This document shows positions 1-8,052 of a DNA stretch of 51,585 nt, in pieces. The notes beneath the pieces are model-generated. The model did not search any database, was not told the origin of the DNA, and worked only from the letters and a program-made list of their open reading frames with translations. The stretch covers positions 1 through 51,585 of the forward strand of contig CANJLG010000015.1 in NCBI GenBank assembly GCA_947475095.1, read 5' to 3'. Within the stretch, counting starts at the first letter, position 1. The number at the start of each line of letters is the position of its first letter. A program made the position numbers and the translations under genes. This stretch comes from Flavobacteriales bacterium (GTDB taxonomy: Bacteria > Bacteroidota > Bacteroidia > Flavobacteriales_D > Crocinitomicaceae).

Positions 1-131
1 ACTCGGCTAGCTTTCTTAGGCTTATCGAGTGCATCTCGACTCCGCTCGATGCCCGTTGAGTGGATCGAGCGGAGTCGAGAGTCACGGTAGAAAGAGAGAC
101 ACGGTAATCGAGAGAAGCACTCGGCTAGCTT
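1..131. repeat. Palindromic intergenic repeat bounded by short direct repeats
   Basis: A perfect 17-bp inverted repeat lies at 34-50 and 64-80 (left arm TCTCGACTCCGCTCGAT) with a 13-nt loop. The block is bounded by an identical 13-bp direct repeat, ACTCGGCTAGCTT, at 1-13 and 119-131. No coding capacity is seen. Hairpins of this TCGACTCCGCTCGA type are dispersed repeats in many Bacteroidota genomes and resemble REP elements mobilised by TnpA_REP (RAYT) enzymes. That assignment is from general knowledge; no such enzyme is in the window. Confidence 0.65.
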
Positions 132-205
132 CCATTATCCCACCCCAATACAACAAAAAAAATAGTAGAGCGTTTGTACAAGGCTAACCCCCTAAATAAT
201 TATTT

Positions 206-805
206 ATGAATGTAAAAAAAATGATTGTCATGATTTGTGCGATTGGTTTCCTTGTTGCTAGTTGCAAAAAAGACCCTGTCAGCACCCAAAAAACACCTTG
301 TAGTACGTCCAACCCCGATTTTTTATCCCTTTATTCTAATACCGCACAACAACAGCAACAACAACTTTTAGACACAAATTTTGTTGATACCGAGGTACAT
401 TCGTATTCCTTTGAAGTCAATGTGCCTAAAACAATTTGTTCAGTTGGCTATCAAAGCTGTTCCGGTTTATCCCAAATACCCTATTTAATTGAAATACGAG
501 ACAGCGCGGCTAACACAGTTTTATATTCTGGAAGTCATCTATTTGATTCCTTAGCCATGTCATACGTCAGTATTCCTCCCTTATCATTGATGCCAAATCA
601 TACATACACAGTCAATAGAATTCAGACTAACTGGCCGATATATATAACACAAACAATTGGGCGGGTACTTTTCCAGCCAGGAAGTTTTACTATTCAATTT
701 CCAATTAATCACGGTGCCTTAAAAATTACGAGTTCACATTTCTACGGAAATGGGGGACCCTCGGTTAATTATGCCCTACCTTGCATAGATCTTGTCTATC
801 AATAA
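206..805 (+). CDS. Putative lipoprotein of unknown function
   Basis: A 199-residue protein with a clear lipoprotein signal: lysines near the N-terminus, a hydrophobic stretch, and a lipobox VASC with the lipidated cysteine at residue 20, followed by KKD. The mature part is polar and probably beta-rich, with two Cys pairs that could form disulfides. A run of six glutamines, encoded by CAA/CAG codons at about 348-366, starts near residue 48. I recognise no domain. The gene stands alone: a repeat block lies upstream and a strong hairpin terminator starts 25 bp after the stop. It is likely an outer-membrane or periplasmic lipoprotein; the function is unknown. Confidence 0.8.
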   Translation: MNVKKMIVMICAIGFLVASCKKDPVSTQKTPCSTSNPDFLSLYSNTAQQQQQQLLDTNFVDTEVHSYSFEVNVPKTICSVGYQSCSGLSQIPYLIEIRDSAANTVLYSGSHLFDSLAMSYVSIPPLSLMPNHTYTVNRIQTNWPIYITQTIGRVLFQPGSFTIQFPINHGALKITSSHFYGNGGPSVNYALPCIDLVYQ

Positions 806-829
806 TCGATGTAATTAATAACAGTAATA

Positions 830-866
830 ATAAGGGTGTAACTAATTTTTACACCCTTATTTTTTT
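830..866 (+). terminator. Rho-independent terminator after the 206-805 lipoprotein gene
   Basis: A perfect 11-bp stem (830-840 with 850-860, arm ATAAGGGTGTA) and a 9-nt loop are followed by a run of seven T (860-866). Confidence 0.85.
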
Positions 867-963
867 GAAGTATCCCTTACTTCGTGGTAAATAGTAAAAA
901 ATCAAACTAAGCAATAGTTTGAGAATTAATTACTACATTTACTTAAACTAAAATCAAAAAACT

Positions 964-1815
964 ATGAAAAAAATTTTACTTTCTTTTGGATTCTTGGGAC
1001 TTATCGCTTCTGCGAGTGCCCAAAATGTTGTGAATGGTAACTTCGAAGCAACAGCAACGGAATTACTTCCTGGTATTGCCACCGATTGCCCTGGATGGGG
1101 TCAAGGTCTTTACACAATGGACATTGCGGCGCCTTTTGCAGGTATGCAATCTGCTAAATTAAGGTCTATAGTTGATGCTATGGTAGCCGGAGTTATTGGA
1201 TCGCTATCAGATAGCATCCCTGGTCTCTTACAACAAGAGATTAATGGCTCCTTTACCAATGCTGGTTCGCAACCGTTAATGTTTACAGAGAAACATGTAG
1301 TAGTAATGGGTGACACGAGTGTAGTATTTGCACAGTTTTCAGATACCATGGGAGCTGGCCCCAATGACGATGTGGTCATGTTTCAGGCCTATGGCTTGTA
1401 CGCTGGAACTTCCAATACATGGACTACAGTTTCTATACCTTTTCAGCAATTTGGAATGGGTACAGCCAATAGACTCACCATTATTGCATGCACCTCTACA
1501 GCTTATTTATTTGGAGGTGGCCCAGCTTTGCCAGGAACTCAACTATGGTTAGACAATGTTTCAATTGGTGCAACAAGCTCAATTACAGAGTTGAGTACGG
1601 AAATCAATGTTTACCCGAATCCAAGTTCAGACATCGTGAATTTTGAAGCGAGTGAAGCCATTAGTTCTGTTGTATTAGTAGGAATGGATGGTAAATTTGC
1701 AGCTTCTACTACTGAGAGTAGCATGAATATCGTTTCTTTACCAAATGGAATCTACTTTTATACACTTACCACTGTTTCAGGACAAAAATTAACTGGAAAG
1801 GTGACGAAGATCTAA
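964..1815 (+). CDS. Secreted protein with T9SS type A sorting domain
   Basis: A 283-residue protein. Residues 1-19 form a Sec signal peptide (MKKILLSFGF, ending ASA before Gln20). The central part, about 21-200, begins NVVNGNFEA and contains a stretch ending LWLDNVSIG. That pattern is common in carbohydrate-binding or PCMD-like beta-sandwich modules of Bacteroidota surface proteins, but I can only suggest it. The C-terminal 75 residues contain NVYPNPSSD and end GQKLTGKVTKI, the usual T9SS type A domain that directs export and surface attachment. The gene is monocistronic between two hairpin terminators. The substrate or ligand is unknown. Confidence 0.88.
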   Translation: MKKILLSFGFLGLIASASAQNVVNGNFEATATELLPGIATDCPGWGQGLYTMDIAAPFAGMQSAKLRSIVDAMVAGVIGSLSDSIPGLLQQEINGSFTNAGSQPLMFTEKHVVVMGDTSVVFAQFSDTMGAGPNDDVVMFQAYGLYAGTSNTWTTVSIPFQQFGMGTANRLTIIACTSTAYLFGGGPALPGTQLWLDNVSIGATSSITELSTEINVYPNPSSDIVNFEASEAISSVVLVGMDGKFAASTTESSMNIVSLPNGIYFYTLTTVSGQKLTGKVTKI

Positions 1816-1833
1816 TTGTTACAAATTTATTGA

Positions 1834-1860
1834 AAGCTCGCTTCGGCGGGCTTTTTTTTT
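1834..1860 (+). terminator. Rho-independent terminator after the 964-1815 gene
   Basis: An 8-bp stem (1834-1841 with 1846-1853, one G-T wobble) closes a stable TTCG tetraloop and runs directly into T-rich sequence up to 1860. It sits just before the stop of the convergent gene at 1865 and may serve mainly the plus strand. Confidence 0.85.
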
Positions 1861-1864
1861 TGGC

Positions 1865-2344
1865 TTATAAATTCTTACCCATGGAGTGAATATCGCCGTG
1901 ATTCTCTTCGATTTGATCTTTAATAAACTGAATGCTTTTAGCCAGCATGAATAAATCGGGAGTAGTAAATTTTTTCAACCATTCCCAACTCTCGGGGTTG
2001 TGATCTACCGCCCTACCGATATGAAACAACAATTCAAATTTATGAGTTGCTAGCCATTCAGAAGCCTCCGTTAAACCTTCAGCAGCATTCACCATCGCCA
2101 TCAATTGACCGTAGCCATTTGCGATTAACCAATCGCGTGATACCTGATTAAGAAAAATAGCCTCAGTAGCATGAAACAACTCAGGGTACCCATTTTCTTT
2201 TAATCCCAATTGAATCACCTTGTCTCCTTCAATCGCTTTAGCCCATGCCAATATAATCTTGGGTTCATATTGAATAGTCTTTAACTCAATCGGTTTACGA
2301 TCGGTTATTTTTTTTTTATTTCGCTTAAAAAAACTAAACATCAA
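1865..2344 (-). CDS. Conserved hypothetical protein, probably cytoplasmic
   Basis: A 159-residue soluble protein with a basic N-terminus (FKRNKKK) and then a mostly alpha-helical body rich in Trp and Leu (AWAKAI, SEWLATHKFELLFHIGRAVDHNPESWEWLKKF). I see no signal peptide and recognise no catalytic motif. It begins 6 bp after the end of the SpmA/SpmB-type gene on the same strand, so the two are probably co-transcribed. Many such small helical proteins in this phylum are unstudied, so no function is offered. Two consecutive ATG codons are possible starts; the first is given. Confidence 0.72.
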   Translation of the reverse strand: MMFSFFKRNKKKITDRKPIELKTIQYEPKIILAWAKAIEGDKVIQLGLKENGYPELFHATEAIFLNQVSRDWLIANGYGQLMAMVNAAEGLTEASEWLATHKFELLFHIGRAVDHNPESWEWLKKFTTPDLFMLAKSIQFIKDQIEENHGDIHSMGKNL

Positions 2345-2350
2345 GTAGAA

Positions 2351-3850
2351 TTAAAAAAACCAGGAGGCAACAAAGATTGCCGTTATAACGCAAACCAGAT
2401 CAACAAGCAACATTGTCCCTAAAGTATACCTTGTATTTTTAACATTAATTGCCCCAAAATACACGGCAATAACATAGAAAGTTGTTTCAGCGCTGCATTG
2501 AAAAATACAACTCAATCGAGCAGTAAAGGAATCAGGACCGAAATTATTCATCGAATCTATCATAAAACCACGTGAACCTCCTGAACTAAAAGGTCTCAAT
2601 AAAGCGACAGGTAAAGAAGATGTTATATCACTCGCTACTCCCATTAATGAAAATAGTGACGTAATACCATTGCTAATAATTTCAAACAAACCACTATTTC
2701 TAAATAAGGAAATTGCCGCCAACATTCCTAAAACGTACGGGAAAATAATAACTCCTGTTTTTAAGCCATTTTGAGCGCCAGAAACAAAAGAATCAAAAAC
2801 AGTGGTATTTTTTAATCTGAATTCCTTTTCCTTAAATAAAGAAAAAATCAAGGTAAGGCCAATAATTCCTAAGAGCATAATGGCAGATAAATTACCAGTA
2901 AAATAATTTTTTGAGATTAAATCTAATGAGTTTATGTAGAACAACAATCCTATAATCCCAGAAATTAAAACCATAAGGCCAGCTACTAAAGCGGCACTTT
3001 TAAAATTTATTCGTTGCCGAATACCTACTATTAAGAATGCCGCAATTGTTCCAATCAAAGAAGTTAAAATACAAGGCAACATCACATCAGCTGGATTAGA
3101 TGCATTTGCTGCAGCACGATATCCAATAATGGAAGTTGGAATTAAAGTTAGTCCTGCAGCATGGAGACACATGAACATGATTTGAGCATCACTCGCACGA
3201 TCCTTTTCGGGATTTAATTCTTGTAAACTCTGCATAGCCTTCAAACCAAAGGGTGTGGCAGCAGAATCCAAACCTAAAAAATTTGCTGCAAAGTTAAGTG
3301 TCATGTAGGAAATTGACTCGTGATTTTTAGGGAGACTTGGAAAGACAATCATAAAGACTGGACTAAGTTTTTTAGCAAGTTTTTCAGAAGCGCCTGAGTC
3401 AATTAGCAATTGCATTATGCCACAAAAAAATGCCAAATAGGCAACTAAGGGAATGATAATATCAATTAAGGTATTCTTGCATGTTGGTAATAAACCATCC
3501 GATTTTTGGACACCCGAATAGACTTGAACGGTTTTATTTTTGAAGCAATAGGTAGTATCAGGGTCTTTTGTATTCCGGTTGACAACCATGGTTTTTTCAG
3601 GCGCTTTTTGAATACTATCCTTAATGAAAACTGGTATTTTGTCCAAGTATACCTCACCAATTAATATAGGATCAGTTTTCTTACCGTTCAATACAAAATC
3701 AATTGAATAATTATTCGAATTAATCATCCCAATCAACACAAAAATAATGGAAGATATAAAAATTCCTAACCAAAACCTGCTCAATACCATACTACGAATT
3801 TCGTTAATTATTTTGTTGAATGGGAGATGAAACAAAAAAACTATTAACAT
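2351..3850 (-). CDS. Nucleoside recognition (Gate) domain membrane protein, SpmA-SpmB type fusion
   Basis: A multi-pass inner-membrane protein of about 499 residues. The first half (NTLIDIIIPLVAYLAFFCGI through FLGLDSAATPFGLKAM) matches the SpmA pattern. The second half (TGVIIFPYVLGMLAAISLFR through LRPFSSGGSRGFMIDSMN and CSAETTFYVIAVYFGA) matches SpmB. A separate polar segment of about 90 residues sits between the first membrane helix and the SpmA part. In sporulating Firmicutes these are two proteins linked to spore-core dehydration; in non-sporulating bacteria fused forms are common and their substrate is unknown. The start is uncertain: an in-frame TTG lies at 3877, ATG at 3850 and ATG at 3790. 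The 3790 start, directly before VLSRFWLGIFISSI, would also leave a good first helix. Confidence 0.82.
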   Translation of the reverse strand: MLIVFLFHLPFNKIINEIRSMVLSRFWLGIFISSIIFVLIGMINSNNYSIDFVLNGKKTDPILIGEVYLDKIPVFIKDSIQKAPEKTMVVNRNTKDPDTTYCFKNKTVQVYSGVQKSDGLLPTCKNTLIDIIIPLVAYLAFFCGIMQLLIDSGASEKLAKKLSPVFMIVFPSLPKNHESISYMTLNFAANFLGLDSAATPFGLKAMQSLQELNPEKDRASDAQIMFMCLHAAGLTLIPTSIIGYRAAANASNPADVMLPCILTSLIGTIAAFLIVGIRQRINFKSAALVAGLMVLISGIIGLLFYINSLDLISKNYFTGNLSAIMLLGIIGLTLIFSLFKEKEFRLKNTTVFDSFVSGAQNGLKTGVIIFPYVLGMLAAISLFRNSGLFEIISNGITSLFSLMGVASDITSSLPVALLRPFSSGGSRGFMIDSMNNFGPDSFTARLSCIFQCSAETTFYVIAVYFGAINVKNTRYTLGTMLLVDLVCVITAIFVASWFF

Positions 3851-3901
3851 TCGGTATTGAATTAAATCGTGCAACAAACTTAGCCGTCAAAACATTCTGC
3901 G

Positions 3902-3909
3902 TAATTTTG
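3902..3909 (+). promoter_or_regulatory. Candidate -7 promoter box for the pirin gene
   Basis: TAATTTTG fits the Bacteroidota TAnnTTTG box and lies 12 bp before the pirin ATG. No -33 TTTG was seen at the usual spacing. Confidence 0.35.
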
Positions 3910-3921
3910 TGTTTTTAAACT

Positions 3922-4635
3922 ATGAAAATCACCTTTCATCCTGAAAATTCAAGAGGTCATGCCGACCATGGTTGGTTACTAGCGAAGCACTCTTTCAGTT
4001 TTGCTTCATGGCAAAATAGAGAAAGAATGAATTTTGGTGCCTTACGAGTATTAAATGATGATTGCGTAGCAGGCGGAGAAGGATTCGGACAACATCCTCA
4101 TGATAACATGGAAATCATAACCATTCCACTCGAAGGCGCCCTAAGGCATGAAGATAGCATGGGACATTCAGAAGTAATTCATGCCGGAGAAGTACAAGTA
4201 ATGAGTGCGGGAAGTGGCGTTTATCATAGTGAATTCAACGCAAGCCCAAACGAAAAAATTACGTTATTTCAATTGTGGATTTTCCCCAATAAGCAGCAGG
4301 TAAAACCACGCTATGATCAAATTAGTTATGATCTTAATGATGCGAAAGATAAATTTCTTCAATTGGTTTCGCCGAATAAAGACGATGCGGGAACATGGAT
4401 TTATCAAAATGCCTGGATTTCCATTGTTGATCTATCGCAAGAACACTCCCTAAATTACTCCCTTCATCTACCAAACAACGGTGTTTATATTATGGCGATA
4501 GAAGGGCAACATCAAATTGGTGAACAAAGCCTTAAAAAAAGAGATGCCATTGGTATTTCAGAATGCGAAACGATACACATTAATAATATACAACCAGGAC
4601 GCCTGCTTTTAGTGGAAGTTCCTATGATTTTTTAG
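3922..4635 (+). CDS. Pirin family protein (YhhW-like cupin)
   Basis: A 237-residue bicupin. The metal-binding set is complete: HPH at 58-60 (His58, His60), His102 and Glu104 (YHSEF). These correspond to the ligands of E. coli YhhW, a pirin with quercetin 2,3-dioxygenase activity. The N-terminal region (SRGHADHGWLLAKHSFSF) and the conserved FGALRVLNDD block are typical, and the length matches the family. It is soluble and cytoplasmic. The nitroreductase gene starts 3 bp after the stop, so the pair probably forms an operon. Its physiological substrate in this organism is unknown; a redox or electrophile-response role alongside the nitroreductase is inference. Confidence 0.93.
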   Translation: MKITFHPENSRGHADHGWLLAKHSFSFASWQNRERMNFGALRVLNDDCVAGGEGFGQHPHDNMEIITIPLEGALRHEDSMGHSEVIHAGEVQVMSAGSGVYHSEFNASPNEKITLFQLWIFPNKQQVKPRYDQISYDLNDAKDKFLQLVSPNKDDAGTWIYQNAWISIVDLSQEHSLNYSLHLPNNGVYIMAIEGQHQIGEQSLKKRDAIGISECETIHINNIQPGRLLLVEVPMIF

Positions 4636-4637
4636 CT

Positions 4638-5276
4638 ATGAATAATGCCATTATTGACGATTTGAATTGGCGCTACGCCACCAAAAAATATGATTCTGAA
4701 AAAAAAATTTCATCAGAAGATTTTGAAACAATTTGCGAATCACTGCGACTTGTCCCGAGTTCGTATGGTCTTCAACCCGTAAAATATATAGTTGTTAATG
4801 ATAAAAGTATGCGAGAGAAACTCCTTCCTCTTGCTTACAACCAACCGCAAATAACAGATGCATCTCACTTAATTGTTATTTGCTCCTATCGTAATATAAG
4901 TCCAAAGATAGTAGCTGAACACCTTACCTTAATGAGTGAGGTTCGAAGTATAGCCTTGGAAGACCTTAGTAAATTTGGTGAAAATATGAACGCTTCCTTC
5001 GCAAAACTCAGTGCGGAAGAGCTATGCGAATGGACTGCAAAACAAGCCTACATTTCTTTAGGTCACATCATGCATACCTGCGCTAACCTACGAATTGATG
5101 CTACACCGATGGAGGGATTTGACAAGGCGGCCTTTGATGAAGCACTTAATTTAACGTCGAATAACTTACAAAGTGTACTTCTTTTGGCGCTTGGATATAG
5201 AAGTCCTGAAGATAAACTATCAAGCCTACCAAAGGTTCGTAAACCCCTAAGTGAAATAATAGAGATCGTAAAGTAA
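4638..5276 (+). CDS. NAD(P)H-dependent nitroreductase family oxidoreductase (NfsB-like)
   Basis: A 212-residue protein of the FMN nitroreductase fold. It shows the N-terminal WRYATKKYD block, SLRLVPSSYGLQPVKYIVV (FMN phosphate and Ser/Gln contacts), a middle AKQAYISLGHIMHTCANLRIDATPMEGF block and the C-terminal LLALGYRSPEDK turn, in the order expected for NfsB/NfnB-type enzymes. It would reduce quinones, nitro-compounds or related electron acceptors with NAD(P)H. It lies 3 bp downstream of the pirin gene. The natural substrate cannot be told from sequence. No membrane or export signal is present. Confidence 0.9.
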   Translation: MNNAIIDDLNWRYATKKYDSEKKISSEDFETICESLRLVPSSYGLQPVKYIVVNDKSMREKLLPLAYNQPQITDASHLIVICSYRNISPKIVAEHLTLMSEVRSIALEDLSKFGENMNASFAKLSAEELCEWTAKQAYISLGHIMHTCANLRIDATPMEGFDKAAFDEALNLTSNNLQSVLLLALGYRSPEDKLSSLPKVRKPLSEIIEIVK

Positions 5277-5356
5277 TCAGGACATTCTAAATATATCATG
5301 TGAATAAGTAAGTGTGAAGAATAGCATATACACTTCGTCAATCAAGAAATAATGCC

Positions 5357-5364
5357 TATTTTTG
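5357..5364 (+). promoter_or_regulatory. Candidate -7 promoter box for the S8 peptidase gene
   Basis: TATTTTTG fits TAnnTTTG and lies 6 bp before the chosen ATG at 5371, so the transcript would have almost no leader. A TTG overlapping this box (5362) is in frame but is rejected as the start. Confidence 0.35.
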
Positions 5365-5370
5365 AAAGTC

Positions 5371-7542
5371 ATGAAACAATGTATCCCATTCCTTATACTT
5401 TTTCTCTCTTTCCACATGCTCTCGTATACGCAGGTGCGTTTGAGCGCTAGTGATCGTGCAGATATATCCTTAATTACTGATAAGTTAGCGATTGATAAGC
5501 AACAAGTTTCCAACCCTATTTTAGGCTATCTTCCTATTAATTATATTGGGAGCGACTATTACCTCTCTTTTGTTGGGAAAATTAATAAAAACTTTGACCG
5601 AAGATTTTTTGAAGAGCGCAGCATTCTTGTAGGAAATCCAATCGCGTCTATTGTAAGTTTAAAAATTAAGGTAAGTGATCTTTCCTCTATTGATGCTATT
5701 CAAGGAATTGATTACCTTAAAATTGCTTCAAGAATCAACCAACAATTGGACAAAGCAATTAAGGACATGCATGTTGATAGTGTTAACTTGGGAATTAATT
5801 TACCTCAAGGATATGCTGGTAAGAATGTTTATATCGGTGTTACTGATTGGGGATTTGACTATACCTCACCGGTATTTTATGACACACTGCTTAACCAAAC
5901 ACGTATAATTGCTGCATGGGATCAATACAAAACTAGTGGCCCTGCCCCACAAGGTTTTTCATATGGAACAGAATACAATACCATTGGATCTTTGTTAGCT
6001 GCTCAAACCGATACTGCAAATATTTATAGTTACAATACACATGGGACTCATGTCGCTGCTATCGCAGGTGGTAGTGGTGCCGGAACGAATTACCGAGGAG
6101 TTGCCTACGAAGCTAATTTTCTTTTTGTAACGTTTCTCGTAGATGAGTCGGCCGTGTTGGATGCTTGGGAGTGGATGTATCAAAAAGCACTTGCTGATGG
6201 AAAAAGATTGGTGATTAATATGAGTTGGGGCCTCTACCATTTCGGAACCCTAGATGGTAATTCGATGCTCAGTCAAGCGATTACTGCTTATACTGATCTT
6301 GGTGTTGTTTTCACCAATTCCGGCGGAAATAATGGGAATGTAAATTTTCACTTGAAGAAAAACTTCAATAACGATCTACTTAAATCAAAAATTGACTTCT
6401 ACTCTTACGGCGCCAATCCCAATATGTGGGGACAAAGTATTCATGCTTGGGGAGAACCAAATAACCATTTCTCTAATGGTATCATTGTAACTAACTCAGC
6501 CAACTCAACCTTGATTGAAAGCCCATTTTATAGCACTTTAACTACGAGTAGCTACATCGATACATTTTTGGTTACAGGAAATGACACCATTTGGTATAAT
6601 ATCTCTGCAGATGCTGCGCACCCATTGAATGGCAAACCACAGATGCGCTTGCGTGTGAAATGTTTGAACACCAGCTTAAAAATCTTACTAAAATCTACTG
6701 CAGATTCAGGTCTTGTGCATTATTGGAATGTTACCGAACTCAGCAATGATGTTGGAAATTGGGGCATGGCCTTTTCATATGCTGGAAGCGGAACCACTAG
6801 TGGTGATACAGACAACGGTATTTCGGAACCATCTTGTGCAGACAATGTCATAAGCGTAGCTGCCTATGCGCCTTCCTATACTACTAGTGGCGGATCAACA
6901 GCCGGCGGAGCCATTGCAGGATTCTCTAGCCGTGGACCTCGATATGATGGCGTGATGAAACCAGATATTGCAGCGCCAGGAGTTGCGATTTGTAGCGCCA
7001 TATCTTCTTTCACCGACGCAGCTTATACCTCTGTTGCCAACGTAACGTTTAATAACAGAACGTATCATTTTGCGAAATTTTCAGGAACATCCATGTCTGC
7101 TCCCATGGTGGCTGGCGTTGTCGCTTTAATGTTAGAAGCAAATCCATATTTATCTGCAACACAAGTGAAAGAAATTATCATGGAAACAGCAAGAACCGAC
7201 AATTTTACTGGAATCATTCCACCCACAAGAAGCCCAATTTGGGGAGCCGGAAAAATAAACGGTTACCAAGCAGTGAAAATGGCACTTTCTGTTGCTGGAA
7301 CAAGCGTAGTTAATAATATACTTTCATGGTCTGTATATCCGAATCCCGTTCAAAAAGAATTGTATTTTACCCTAGTCAATGAATTACCTGCGAGCTGTGA
7401 TATTATATCCGAAAATGGCAGCTTTATTTCAAAACCTATCAGTAACGGAAAAATAAATGTGAGTGACCTCGCACCAGGAAGCTATTGGATAAGAATGTTA
7501 TTTAATGGGAAATTTGAGCAAATTCTATTTATCAAAAACTAA
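5371..7542 (+). CDS. Secreted S8 (subtilisin) family serine peptidase with T9SS sorting domain
   Basis: A 723-residue exported protease. The ATG at 5371 gives a clean signal peptide (MKQCIPFLILFLSFHMLSYTQ); an in-frame TTG at 5362 only adds three residues. The catalytic triad is visible: Asp159 in IGVTDWGFD, His224 in NTHGTHVAAIAGG and Ser574 in FSGTSMSAPMVAG. The oxyanion Asn is in FTNSGGNNGN. A long insert (roughly residues 340-470) separates the Asn and Ser blocks, as in large Bacteroidota subtilases. The last 75 residues (WSVYPNPVQ to FEQILFIKN) form a T9SS type A domain, so the enzyme should end up secreted or on the surface. It may degrade external protein; specificity is not readable. 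Confidence 0.95.
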   Translation: MKQCIPFLILFLSFHMLSYTQVRLSASDRADISLITDKLAIDKQQVSNPILGYLPINYIGSDYYLSFVGKINKNFDRRFFEERSILVGNPIASIVSLKIKVSDLSSIDAIQGIDYLKIASRINQQLDKAIKDMHVDSVNLGINLPQGYAGKNVYIGVTDWGFDYTSPVFYDTLLNQTRIIAAWDQYKTSGPAPQGFSYGTEYNTIGSLLAAQTDTANIYSYNTHGTHVAAIAGGSGAGTNYRGVAYEANFLFVTFLVDESAVLDAWEWMYQKALADGKRLVINMSWGLYHFGTLDGNSMLSQAITAYTDLGVVFTNSGGNNGNVNFHLKKNFNNDLLKSKIDFYSYGANPNMWGQSIHAWGEPNNHFSNGIIVTNSANSTLIESPFYSTLTTSSYIDTFLVTGNDTIWYNISADAAHPLNGKPQMRLRVKCLNTSLKILLKSTADSGLVHYWNVTELSNDVGNWGMAFSYAGSGTTSGDTDNGISEPSCADNVISVAAYAPSYTTSGGSTAGGAIAGFSSRGPRYDGVMKPDIAAPGVAICSAISSFTDAAYTSVANVTFNNRTYHFAKFSGTSMSAPMVAGVVALMLEANPYLSATQVKEIIMETARTDNFTGIIPPTRSPIWGAGKINGYQAVKMALSVAGTSVVNNILSWSVYPNPVQKELYFTLVNELPASCDIISENGSFISKPISNGKINVSDLAPGSYWIRMLFNGKFEQILFIKN

Positions 7543-7548
7543 GCGGTT

Positions 7549-8052
7549 TTGCAAAATAATACGGCACAACTAAAACGATCTGACTTATCACTTGTAAAAG
7601 ATCTAGCTTACCGTATTTGGCCTGTTTCCTATGCAGTAGTTATCACAGAACATCAAATCAACTACATGTTAGACCTCATGTATTCGACCAAAAAACTTGA
7701 AAAAGATTTTGATGAAGGACAACAATTTTATGGATATTTTGAAAATGAAAAATTACTTGGATTTATTACCTTTGAAAATAATCACCCGAGCAACAGGCAA
7801 ATGAAAATTCATAAATTATATGTTGATACTCATTCCACTAAAAAAGGAATTGGCAATACACTCGTTGACTGTGCTAAAGATTACGCAAAAAAAACCAATA
7901 TGAATGAGATCGTTCTGAATGTTAATCGTAAAAATCCGGCAATAATGTTCTATCAAAAAATAGATTTTGTCATCGATAGAGAGGAAATTATTGATATTGG
8001 AGAAGGATTCGTAATGGATGATTACATCATGAAATACATACTTCCATGTTAA
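7549..8052 (+). CDS. GNAT family N-acetyltransferase (TTG start)
   Basis: A 167-residue protein with the GNAT fold. Motif A is seen as KLYVDTHSTKKGIGNTLVDCA, the V-x4-K-x-G-x-G pyrophosphate loop for acetyl-CoA. It is followed by LNVNRKNPAIMFYQKIDFV, the typical N-x-x-A-x-x-x-Y-x-x-x-F strand/helix block. The only start that keeps the conserved N-terminal helix (LKRSDLSLVKDLAYRIWPVSYA) is the TTG at 7549; the next ATG would remove it. The gene lies 6 bp after the peptidase stop and overlaps the ACMSD gene by 7 bp, indicating translational coupling. The acceptor substrate is unknown. Confidence 0.88.
   Translation: MQNNTAQLKRSDLSLVKDLAYRIWPVSYAVVITEHQINYMLDLMYSTKKLEKDFDEGQQFYGYFENEKLLGFITFENNHPSNRQMKIHKLYVDTHSTKKGIGNTLVDCAKDYAKKTNMNEIVLNVNRKNPAIMFYQKIDFVIDREEIIDIGEGFVMDDYIMKYILPC

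Noticed and set aside
348-366. Glutamine-codon tract in the first lipoprotein as a possible phase-variable repeat
   Set aside because: It mixes CAA and CAG codons, is only six units, and any change by whole codons keeps the frame; no switching expected.
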